A stretch of 41,115 nt of DNA from Polyangiaceae bacterium (GTDB taxonomy: Bacteria > Myxococcota_A > Polyangia > Polyangiales > Polyangiaceae): assembly GCA_016929495.1 (NCBI GenBank), contig JAFGIS010000419.1, positions 1 to 41,115 of the forward strand, in the 5' to 3' direction. Made by a program: the position numbers and the translations under genes. Shown here in pieces: positions 26,435-33,873 of this stretch; position 1 is the stretch's first letter; every line of letters starts with the position of its first letter. The notes below the pieces were generated by a model. It did not search any database, was not told the origin of the DNA, and saw only the letters and a program-made list of their open reading frames with translations.

Positions 26435-26832
26435 GCCTCCGCCGAGGCCTGCAGATGCCGGGCGTAGGCGTCGTGGTCCATGAGCGCGTCGACGTCCTCG
26501 GTGGGCTGGATCGCGATCATCCAACCCTTGCCCCAGCAGTCTTCGTTGAGTAGCTCGGGGTGGTCAGCCAGACCGTCGTTGACCCGAATCACCGTCCCGC
26601 TGACCGGAGCGAACAGGTCGCTCACGGTCTTGACGCTCTCGACCGTGCCGAAGGCGCGGCCTTTGACGGTGGTGTCGCCGGGCCGTACGTCGATGCTCAC
26701 GAGCGTGATATCGCCTAGCTGGTCAACAGCAAAAGGAGTGATCCCGCAGAGGATCTCTCCGCCCTCGGCCTTGGCCCATTCGTGATCGCTGGTGTACCGA
26801 CGGTCGGTCCTGACTTCATTCGCTGCGCCCAT
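26431..26832 (-). CDS. gcvH: Glycine cleavage system H protein
   Basis: A 133-residue lipoyl carrier that shuttles the aminomethyl intermediate among P, T and L proteins. The lipoylated residue is Lys68 in [18 protein letters not shown]. Other family blocks are [16 protein letters not shown] and [16 protein letters not shown] 26832 is chosen because AGGAG lies about 11 bp upstream and the usual N terminus follows; 26886 would add 18 residues. The stop overlaps gcvP. A hairpin with 7-bp stem (GGGCGCG 26855-26861, CGCGCCC 26869-26875) sits just before its ribosome site, in the 198-bp gap after gcvT, and could tune its expression. Confidence 0.96.
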   Translation of the reverse strand: MGAANEVRTDRRYTSDHEWAKAEGGEILCGITPFAVDQLGDITLVSIDVRPGDTTVKGRAFGTVESVKTVSDLFAPVSGTVIRVNDGLADHPELLNEDCWGKGWMIAIQPTEDVDALMDHDAYARHLQASAEA

Positions 26833-27030
26833 TGGCTCACTCCTGCTCGAAGGCGGGCGCGTCTGAACCGCGCCCACGACAACCATGCGATTGTCCTCCT
26901 ACTCCGACCTCTGCGTGGCCACAACGAAAGACGTGCCCGTCAACCCTCGCCGCTGGCGTCGCACGACCCCCGTGCGCCGGCGCTGAAACGCCTCGGAAAG
27001 CGACTGCACCGGCCGGCCCGCATGACCAGG

Positions 27031-28140
27031 TCAATGGCTGCGCGCTCGCCGATAGAACGGAGTGGGCACGACGACGGCCTCGATGGGCTTGCCTCTGCAG
27101 TCCACGAACAGGCGACCACCCACCGGCGCCATGCTCTCTGGGACGTAGCCCAGGCCGACGCTCTTGCCCAGAGTCGGCGATGGTGTTCCCGACGTGCAGA
27201 AGCCGACCGTTTCGCCAGCGGGGCCAAGCAACGCGTACCCGTGCCGAGCAGTGCCCCGGCCCAGCATCTCGAAGCCGACGAGCCGACGCGCAAGGCTGCT
27301 GCGAGCACGCTCGAGAGCCGCCCTTCCGAGGAACTCCCTTTTGTCGAACTTCACGACCCAGGACAGCCCTGCTTCGAGCGGATTGGTTTCCTCCGTCAGT
27401 TCATTGCCGTACAGGGGCAGACACGCTTCGAGACGAAGGGTATCCCGAGCCCCGAGGCCGACCGGCTCGGCTCCCAACGCGCTGCCGGCCTCCAAGAGCG
27501 AGGACCAGAGCCGCGCAACATCACGGGGCGCGCAGAAGATCTCGACCCCGTCCTCTCCGGTGTAGCCGGTGCGAGCCACGGTGCACGACACGCCCGCCAC
27601 GACGCCGGAGGCAAACGCAAAACGGCGCAAGCCCGGTTCCTCGATGCTGCTCTGCGCCGCGCGCAGAACCGCGAATGCCTGCGGACCCTGCAGGGCCAGG
27701 AGGCTCGTGGCCTCGCTCACATCCTCGAACTCGCACCGCCCTCGCGCCATGCGTTCGAAATGGTCGCGCATCTTCTCCCGGTTCGAGGCATTGCAGACCA
27801 CCAGCACGTCCTGGTCGCTACGACGATACGCTATAACATCGTCCAACACGCCCCCTGAGTCGTTGCAGCAGCAGCTGTAGAGCGCGCGCCCATCTGCGAT
27901 CGCGCGTACGTCATTGGTCAATAGCGTGTTGGTCACCTCGAGCGCCCGGGGGCCGCGCAGGTGCAGCTCCCCCATATGACAGACGTCGAAAAGCCCAGCC
28001 CGTTGGCGAACCGCTTCGTGCTCTGCACGGATCCCCCGATACTGGATGGGCATCTGCCAGCCGGCAAACGCAACCATCCGCGCGCCGAGGCGCCGATGCT
28101 CCTCGTCGAGCGCAAGCGGCCTAGACTGTTGTTCGGTCAT
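27031..28140 (-). CDS. gcvT: Aminomethyltransferase, T protein of the glycine cleavage system
   Basis: A 369-residue folate enzyme that moves the methylene group from GcvH to tetrahydrofolate, releasing ammonia. Family marks are the N-terminal [16 protein letters not shown], the [19 protein letters not shown] block, [46 protein letters not shown] and [23 protein letters not shown] 28140 has AGGAG about 6 bp upstream. It is the first gene of gcvT-gcvH-gcvP. GcvL is not in the window. I see no glycine riboswitch in its leader. Confidence 0.97.
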   Translation of the reverse strand: MTEQQSRPLALDEEHRRLGARMVAFAGWQMPIQYRGIRAEHEAVRQRAGLFDVCHMGELHLRGPRALEVTNTLLTNDVRAIADGRALYSCCCNDSGGVLDDVIAYRRSDQDVLVVCNASNREKMRDHFERMARGRCEFEDVSEATSLLALQGPQAFAVLRAAQSSIEEPGLRRFAFASGVVAGVSCTVARTGYTGEDGVEIFCAPRDVARLWSSLLEAGSALGAEPVGLGARDTLRLEACLPLYGNELTEETNPLEAGLSWVVKFDKREFLGRAALERARSSLARRLVGFEMLGRGTARHGYALLGPAGETVGFCTSGTPSPTLGKSVGLGYVPESMAPVGGRLFVDCRGKPIEAVVVPTPFYRRARSH

Positions 28141-28577
28141 CGCAGCTCCTGGTGCGTGCTGGGGTCGAAAGCGGCGCGCTTACCCAAGCGGCACCGCACA
28201 GCGGACGAAGCCCTCACGCCAACGAAGCACGTTGGATGACTCTACTCCGCCGTGGGGACTGGTGGCTGGCGCACTGCTTTCGATCGGCACGCGCTCTAGC
28301 CTGCTTTGGCCTGGCCGACAACGGGCCGCGCTGCGGCCCCTGTCTCCAAGGCAGGGCACATGGGGATCGAAACGCGGCACGAGGCTGGCCGAGCATACAG
28401 CAGCCTACACCTTGGCCCCACGTGCGAACGAAGCGCGCCCGGTTCCGTCAGAGTGGCCGGACGGGACAGTTCGACCCGTGGAACGAGCTGCCTGTGGACC
28501 CAACGCCGACCTACGACACAGCGGGAACCTGCCCGGCACATCTCTTGTTCGCCCGAAAGCCGTGGTAGCGTTGCCGC
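28141..28577. other. Intergenic region between gcvT and the receiver gene
   Basis: A 437-bp gap between divergent genes. It holds two palindromic repeat elements (28338-28383). I see no convincing gene, no tRNA and no glycine riboswitch core. TAGCGT at 28566-28571, 6 bp before the GTG at 28578, may be a -10 element of a leaderless transcript. Confidence 0.5.
28338..28383. repeat. Adjacent copies of both palindromic repeat families
   Basis: CCCTGTCT-CCA-AGGCAGGG (28338-28356, 8-bp stem with one wobble) is followed 8 bp later by an inverted half copy of the CTAGTGC family. Read on the minus strand from 28383 this is CTCGTGCCGCGTTTCGAT, differing from the 9790 copy at one position in 18. Confidence 0.6.
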
Positions 28578-29333
28578 GTGTCGAAGGGGCGTGTGCTCAT
28601 CATCGAAAAAGACGAGTGGATCTCGACGCTTCTCGTCAAGTTCCTCTCGGGCGCGGGCTACGAATGCCACGTGGCCACTGACGCACGCGACGGGTTCAGG
28701 AATGCCACGGAGCAGCTGCCCGACTGCATCATCTGCGACGTGATGCTGCCGGACATCGACGGCTTCTGGGTAGCTCGTCGAGTCCGCGGAGAGCGAACGC
28801 GACTGGCGACGACGCCCTTTGCCTTTCTGGCGGAGGTCGAGGATCCCGAGCTCCGTCTGCAGGGGCTGAGCGTGGGAGCGGACGTGTTCATGTCCCCACC
28901 CTTCCGCCACGAGGAAGTCGTCGCACAAGTCAACGCGCTGGTCGGCATGGCGGAGCGTTTGCGAGAGAAGTACGACTCGGCTCATCCGGTATCCAAGGGC
29001 GGGTCCGCACTGCGCGGCGACATCGGGCAAATCTCGGTTCCCACGCTATTGACCATGCTCGAGATGGAGCGGCGCACCGGAGAACTGAAGGTCACGCCAA
29101 AGGGGGCTGCCGCGGCCGTCTTCGAGATCGTCGAAGGCGAGCTCGCCGGAGCCAAGCTCGCCGGGCTCGACCAGGAGCCGCTGGAAGTGATGAAGAGCAC
29201 GATCCATTGGCGCTCCGGCGAATTCAGCTTCCAGCCCGGTCGCGTTGCCGCGACGCAGGGCGTCCGCAGGTCTCTGAGCGGATTGCTGCTCGAAGCGTTG
29301 CGTATCATGGACGAAGAATCGCGCTCGGGCTAG
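28578..29333 (+). CDS. Atypical receiver fused to DUF4388-like domain
   Basis: A 251-residue protein from GTG 28578. Residues 1-125 form a response-regulator receiver with the phospho-acceptor Asp54 ([10 protein letters not shown]) and acidic residues Asp12/Glu13. Residues about 145-240 ([41 protein letters not shown]) match the DUF4388/PATAN-type domain common in myxobacterial and other deltaproteobacterial regulators, a presumed protein-interaction module. Two switch residues are changed: the Thr/Ser after strand 4 is Ala85 (PFAFLAE), and the conserved Lys is Pro107 (MSPPF). Signalling may therefore differ from phosphorylation-driven switching. There is no DNA-binding domain and no neighbouring kinase. 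Confidence 0.85.
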   Translation: MSKGRVLIIEKDEWISTLLVKFLSGAGYECHVATDARDGFRNATEQLPDCIICDVMLPDIDGFWVARRVRGERTRLATTPFAFLAEVEDPELRLQGLSVGADVFMSPPFRHEEVVAQVNALVGMAERLREKYDSAHPVSKGGSALRGDIGQISVPTLLTMLEMERRTGELKVTPKGAAAAVFEIVEGELAGAKLAGLDQEPLEVMKSTIHWRSGEFSFQPGRVAATQGVRRSLSGLLLEALRIMDEESRSG

Positions 29334-29384
29334 TGCTCGGTTCTCGGCCGACGACGCGTCGAACGGGGCCTCGCAGAAGCCAAA

Positions 29385-29420
29385 ACGAAGCGGGAGCACC
29401 CACTGGCACTCCCGCTTCGT
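29385..29420 (-). terminator. Intrinsic terminator of the modular subtilase
   Basis: A perfect 12-bp stem (arms ACGAAGCGGGAG 29385-29396 and its complement 29409-29420) encloses a 12-nt loop. On the minus strand it is followed by TTTT (29385-29382), a classical intrinsic terminator. It also lies 51 bp after the plus-strand receiver gene, so it may act in both directions. Confidence 0.8.
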
Positions 29421-29457
29421 GGTCGCAGGCTACCGAGCCCGCTCGTACAGCTGTGGG

Positions 29458-32400
29458 CTAGTACGTTCCCGATGCGCTCACCACCGTGGCGACCTTGATG
29501 CTGCCGCTCGGACGGTTGGCGCAGAAGCCGACGGAGGTGTCCGTGGCTCCTGGCTGGATGACGTTGTTCCAGCCCTCCGGCGCGACCGTGAGTTGCCCGG
29601 AGCCGGTGAACCCACCGCCATTCCAGCTCGTGTAGATGGTCCCATCCTGGGTGTTGATGACGACACTCCAATTCTTGGTTGGAGCAGTCGCACCGTTCTT
29701 GACGTTGAGTGTAGCGCAGTAGCCGCCCGTCCACTGGTTGGTGACCGCGACGGACGCCGTGACTCCGCCCGACGGAGGCGTAGCACAGATGCCGTTGCTG
29801 CAGAACAGGCTTTGGCAATCGTCGTTGATCAGGCACGGGTCACCGATGGGACAGCCAGCGCAGCTTCCTCCGCAGTCGACGCCGGTCTCGTTGCCGTTCT
29901 TGATGCCGTCGTCGCACGTGGGGGCGGCGCCGCTGCAAACCACCGTCACCTTGTCCAGGAGCAAGTTGCGGTCTTCTGGGGGGCTGTAGTAGTCGTTCGT
30001 GAAGTTGACCCGCACTTGAGCCTGTCCCACGGGCGCCTGGAAGCTGAACGTGTAGTCGGTCCAGGACGAACTCTGCACGGCCGTCTGGAAGACCTGGGCA
30101 CCGGCCACGGTGACCCTCATGTTGGGCCAGGCACCGCCAGCGTACTGCCCGGCCGCGCGTACCCTCAATTGGGTGGTGCCACCCTCGAAGGTGTGGTTGA
30201 AGGCCGCGTAGCCGTTGCTCCAGATGTTCCATCCGTCCGTGATGGCGCCTCCGGTGGAGTGCGTCATCGTTTCGGCCTCGTACACCGTGTCTTGGCACGG
30301 AGCTATGCACTGGTTCAGCTCCTCGTCGCACTGACCGTCGGCACACGGCGCCGATCCGCCCACGCAACCGTCCATAGCGTCGCACGTCTCTGCACCGTCG
30401 CAGAACAGCCCATTGTCGCAGACGCTGTCATCGGGATCGAACTCGCAGGCTTCTGTATCTTCATTGCAACTATCGAACGTGCAGTCCACGCCATCGTTGC
30501 AGACGACCGGATTGCCGTCCTCACAACCCGTACTGGCGTTGCAGATCTCGGTGCCGTCGCAGAACACCCCATTGTCGCACAGTGAGTCGTCGGGAAGGGA
30601 CTCGCACGCGTCCGTATCTTCGTTGCACTCCTCCAGCGTGCAGGTCACGCCGTCATCATCGCACGTCACGGGAGTGCCGGCCGCGCAACCAGTGCTCGCG
30701 TTGCAGGTCTCCAACCCGTCACAATAGGCACCGTTGTCGCACAGCGAGTCGTCGGCTTCATGATCGCAGCTGTCGAGCTCTTCGTCGCAGAGATCGGCGG
30801 TGCAGTCGATGCCGTCGTCACATGCGGGTGTTGCGCTGACCTGGCAACCCGTTGCGGTACAGACCTCCGTGCCGTCGCAGAACAGCCCATCGTCGCACAG
30901 CGCGTGGTCGGGGATGTTCTGGCAGGTTCCCGAGTTGAAATTGCAGCTGTCCGTCGTGCAATCCACGCCATCGTCGCAGTCCAAGTCGCTCGTACACCCA
31001 GTCGTTGCTTCCAGGATCTCGACGTCATCGGCGAAGAAGCCCGCATAGTCGTTGAGAATGCCGTCGACGCTGTTGAACGAGAACGACAGCACGGCCTGGA
31101 CGACCCCAGTGCCCAGCGAGCCGAGATCGACGGTGGCCTGTTGCCAACTGCCCGAGTTGACCAGCAAGGCGGTACCCGTCCCGTAGGAGCTGGCGAGCAC
31201 GACGGCCGTTCCGCCATCGACGCTGATCAGTGCACTTGCGCGATCGTAGGTGCTTCCGCCCTCGGTTTCCAGGAAGTAGTTGAAGGTCAAAGCGGGGTCA
31301 GCGTCGAGGTTGAGCGTAATTGGCACGGAGTGGACCGTCCCGCTCGTCGTTGTCCCCGTGGCGAAGTCACAGGTGCTGTCCTGGCCGTAGTAGAGCGTCT
31401 GTGGCAGGCTGTGCCCGGGAAGCGATGATTGGCAGGCACTGGAGGCGTGCCACAGTCCGCCGTCGACGGTGAACTGGCCCAGACCGGCCTCGAAGTCCTC
31501 GTAGAAGACCGTGTCTGGCGTCGTGAAGGAATAGCAGCTGCCGCCGTTGTCGTCCGACGTTTCGTTGCCGACCTCGTCGACTGCCGTTACGGAGTAGTAG
31601 TAGGTGGTGTTCCGCTCCAGCCCGGTCAAGACCGTCTGCGGGGTCAGTGATGCCTCGCCCAGCAGGGAAGTGCTGGTCAATGCGTCGCACGCCAGGCCGT
31701 ACTGAGCCAGCAGCGAAGCAACTTCTGAGCTGCTGCACTGAACCACCGCCGCGCTGCCCGAGGAGGACTTCACGGCGACACCAGAAAGGACCGGACCGGC
31801 ACAATCGATGGCGATGTTGGCGGTCACAGTCGCAGGCGTGCCCGAGCCGTCGTCCGCATCCTGGTAGGTGACGATGACTTGCGCTCCGTCCGAGATCTGC
31901 GCGACACCATCCCCGAGCACGACGTCCCCGACCGAGAGAGCCAGCTCGGCGTGGAAACTGCCGAGGTTCGACGGGTCCTCCGTCACCACCAGCGTTTCGC
32001 TGTCCCCGGTGCTGGTGGTCACCGCCAGGGCGTGGCTGCCCGTCCCCTCGAGGTCCGCATCTCTCAACGAGACGGTGACCGTGCTATCGCAGCGTGCCGC
32101 CGCCGCGGCCTTCAGCGAGCCCCTGGAGGGATTGCCGAATTCTGCCGTGTACAACAGACGGTTGGGCGTGCCCGTCCCCGGGCTGGCAATCACGTCGGGG
32201 GTGGACATGCCGACCACCGCTGTCGCGACGTCTTGCGGCGTCGCTTCGGGATTGCCCCCGAGAATGAGCGCCACGGCGCCTGCTACGTGCGGCGTGGCCA
32301 TGGAGGTGCCGCTCCAGGTCTGCGTCGCGTCGGGGCTGCCAATGAAGGCGGACGTGACGTCCACCCCAGGCGCGAAGATGTCGACACACGACCCGTAGTT

Positions 32401-33438
32401 CGAGAAACTGGCGCGCGTGTCGGAGACGTCCGACGCAGCGACGGTGAGGGCCTCGGGGGTCGACGCAGGCGAGTAGCCGCAAGCATCGGCCGAGGAGTTG
32501 CCAGCGGCGATGGCATAGGTCACGCCCGCTGCAATCGACCCGGCCACCGCGTCGTTCACCGCCTGATTGAAGCCGCCGCCGAGGCTCATGTTGGCGACAG
32601 CGGGCGCGATGTGATTGGCGGTGACCCAGTCGATTCCAGCCACGACGTCCGACCACGTGCCGGAACCACCGCAGTCGAGCACCCGGACACCGTGCAGCGT
32701 GGCTTCCTTGGCCAGACCGTAGGTGGTGCCGAGAATCGTGCCCGACACATGGGTCCCGTGCCCGTAGCAGTCATCCGGGTCGGAATCACCGTCGACGATA
32801 TCCGTACCCTCCGCAACGCGACCGGCAAACTCGGTGTGTTCCGCGTAGATGCCCGTGTCGATGACGTAGGCATGCACACCCTGGCCGGTCCCGAGATAGC
32901 TGTACGTTTGGTCCAGCGGCAAGTTGCGCTGGTCGACACGGTCCAGACCCCAGGTGGGATCCAGCTGTTCATCCACCGCGACGGCGATGCCGTCCGGAAC
33001 GACGTAGACGACACGACTGTCCTGCTTCAGACGCTCGAGGTCGGCCTGCGACAGCTTGACGGCCATGCCGTCGAGAGCATGCCTGTAGGTACGTTGGACG
33101 GTCGCGCCGTAGGCTTGCCGGATCGACTGCGCCACTGAATTGACCGCCTGGGCGGTTCGACCTCGCGTGACACCGGGCTTGAAGACCACGATGTATTGGT
33201 CCTCGATGGCCTGAGCCCGAGCTGCGCGCTCTGCCGCCGCCTCCACCGGGTTTCGTTCACTCGGGTCGCGCGGCTGAACGACCCTCTGGCGAACCTCCCC
33301 GGGCGCGGCCTCCTGCGTGTCGGGCGTGCCGGTACAGGCAACCAGCACCGAGCCTGCAGCGATCAGGGCGCCTCGGCCCATCGTACTCGATCGCCACGAA
33401 CTACCCCATTTCTTCTCCATATTCTCGTGAGCGGACAT
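29458..33438 (-). CDS. Modular secreted subtilase with Cys-rich repeats and carbohydrate-binding modules
   Basis: A 1326-residue lipoprotein protease. ATG 33438 has AGGAGGG 6 bp upstream; an ATG at 33501 is less likely. The lipobox LVAC places the lipid on Cys35. An I9-type propeptide (QYIVVFKPGV, about 80-155) precedes the S8 domain with Asp194 (VIDTG), His227 (GHGTHVSG) and Ser379 (SGTSMATPHVAG). Next come beta domains including an Fn3-like stretch (TTYYYSVTAVDEVGNET). Four Cys-rich repeats of about 53 residues follow, then a CBM-like module (YEAETMTHSTGGAI onward), a short Cys-rich link (NGNETGVDCGGSCAGC) and a C-terminal CBM2-like domain with conserved Trp residues. It probably digests protein associated with polysaccharide or cell walls. 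Confidence 0.9.
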   Translation of the reverse strand: MSAHENMEKKWGSSWRSSTMGRGALIAAGSVLVACTGTPDTQEAAPGEVRQRVVQPRDPSERNPVEAAAERAARAQAIEDQYIVVFKPGVTRGRTAQAVNSVAQSIRQAYGATVQRTYRHALDGMAVKLSQADLERLKQDSRVVYVVPDGIAVAVDEQLDPTWGLDRVDQRNLPLDQTYSYLGTGQGVHAYVIDTGIYAEHTEFAGRVAEGTDIVDGDSDPDDCYGHGTHVSGTILGTTYGLAKEATLHGVRVLDCGGSGTWSDVVAGIDWVTANHIAPAVANMSLGGGFNQAVNDAVAGSIAAGVTYAIAAGNSSADACGYSPASTPEALTVAASDVSDTRASFSNYGSCVDIFAPGVDVTSAFIGSPDATQTWSGTSMATPHVAGAVALILGGNPEATPQDVATAVVGMSTPDVIASPGTGTPNRLLYTAEFGNPSRGSLKAAAAARCDSTVTVSLRDADLEGTGSHALAVTTSTGDSETLVVTEDPSNLGSFHAELALSVGDVVLGDGVAQISDGAQVIVTYQDADDGSGTPATVTANIAIDCAGPVLSGVAVKSSSGSAAVVQCSSSEVASLLAQYGLACDALTSTSLLGEASLTPQTVLTGLERNTTYYYSVTAVDEVGNETSDDNGGSCYSFTTPDTVFYEDFEAGLGQFTVDGGLWHASSACQSSLPGHSLPQTLYYGQDSTCDFATGTTTSGTVHSVPITLNLDADPALTFNYFLETEGGSTYDRASALISVDGGTAVVLASSYGTGTALLVNSGSWQQATVDLGSLGTGVVQAVLSFSFNSVDGILNDYAGFFADDVEILEATTGCTSDLDCDDGVDCTTDSCNFNSGTCQNIPDHALCDDGLFCDGTEVCTATGCQVSATPACDDGIDCTADLCDEELDSCDHEADDSLCDNGAYCDGLETCNASTGCAAGTPVTCDDDGVTCTLEECNEDTDACESLPDDSLCDNGVFCDGTEICNASTGCEDGNPVVCNDGVDCTFDSCNEDTEACEFDPDDSVCDNGLFCDGAETCDAMDGCVGGSAPCADGQCDEELNQCIAPCQDTVYEAETMTHSTGGAITDGWNIWSNGYAAFNHTFEGGTTQLRVRAAGQYAGGAWPNMRVTVAGAQVFQTAVQSSSWTDYTFSFQAPVGQAQVRVNFTNDYYSPPEDRNLLLDKVTVVCSGAAPTCDDGIKNGNETGVDCGGSCAGCPIGDPCLINDDCQSLFCSNGICATPPSGGVTASVAVTNQWTGGYCATLNVKNGATAPTKNWSVVINTQDGTIYTSWNGGGFTGSGQLTVAPEGWNNVIQPGATDTSVGFCANRPSGSIKVATVVSASGTY
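30346..30978 (-). repeat. Four tandem Cys-rich repeats within the subtilase
   Basis: Residues 821-1031 hold four units of about 53 residues with the pattern CDDGVDCT-x2-xCN-x6-C, then DDSLCDNG-x-FCDG-x-E-x-C and a GC turn. Cys spacing is strictly kept while other positions drift. Such repeats are frequent in myxobacterial surface proteins and probably form disulfide-stabilised stalks. Confidence 0.85.
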
Positions 33439-33601
33439 ATGCCCTCCTCTTGGCGGCTTCCGCCTCGAACTGCTCGACGCTCCATCCACCGCCGAACCCA
33501 CGGCGTCTCACACGCCTGTCGGCCCGTCAAGCAGAATCGTGTTCCCTCGAAACCAAGGCCCACCCGCGTCCTCGTCCGCCGCTGGCGTGGGCCGTTGCTG
33601 A

Positions 33602-33850
33602 TCACGCCTTCACTCGGGTCTTCGCCCCGAACAGGTTGGCCTCGGCAGTAGCCTCGCCGGCCACGCGAAGATCGAGCAGCTGGGCGGAGCCCGGCGCCCG
33701 GCCGCCGTCGCGATGGGCAAACCGGATCTTGACCGCGCCGGAACGAATCGGATGTTCGCCGTCACGCACGCCCATCGAAGTACCCGTGAACAGAACGTGG
33801 CCCGCGGGCCGATGCGCTTTGCGGCGCGCGCACGTGACATCGAAGGGCAA
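33602..33850 (-). CDS. Possible small hypothetical protein in the subtilase upstream region
   Basis: An 82-codon minus-strand frame (ATG 33850, or ATG 33775 for 57 codons) with G/C-ended codons throughout its second half, as in real genes here. The product contains GHVLFTGTSMGVRDGEHPIR and ends FGAKTRVKA. The VLFTGTSMGV stretch faintly recalls the end of the fumarylacetoacetate hydrolase family, but the rest does not, so I assign no function. It may be a gene remnant. It is divergent from 33874 by 23 bp. The remaining part of the 33439-33873 gap, just upstream of the subtilase, shows nothing else. Confidence 0.35.
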   Translation of the reverse strand: MPFDVTCARRKAHRPAGHVLFTGTSMGVRDGEHPIRSGAVKIRFAHRDGGRAPGSAQLLDLRVAGEATAEANLFGAKTRVKA

Positions 33851-33860
33851 CGCCGTGCGC

Positions 33861-33866
33861 TATACA
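33861..33866 (+). promoter_or_regulatory. Possible -10 element of the transporter-like gene
   Basis: TATACA lies 7 bp before the GTG start at 33874. TGACAT at 33835-33840 is a possible but too distant -35 (20-bp spacer). There is no Shine-Dalgarno, so the mRNA may be leaderless. Confidence 0.35.
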
Positions 33867-33873
33867 CGCAGGC

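Noticed and set aside
28141-28330. Glycine riboswitch in the gcvT leader
   Set aside because: The position is right, but the minus strand shows no conserved glycine-aptamer core blocks, so I do not call one.
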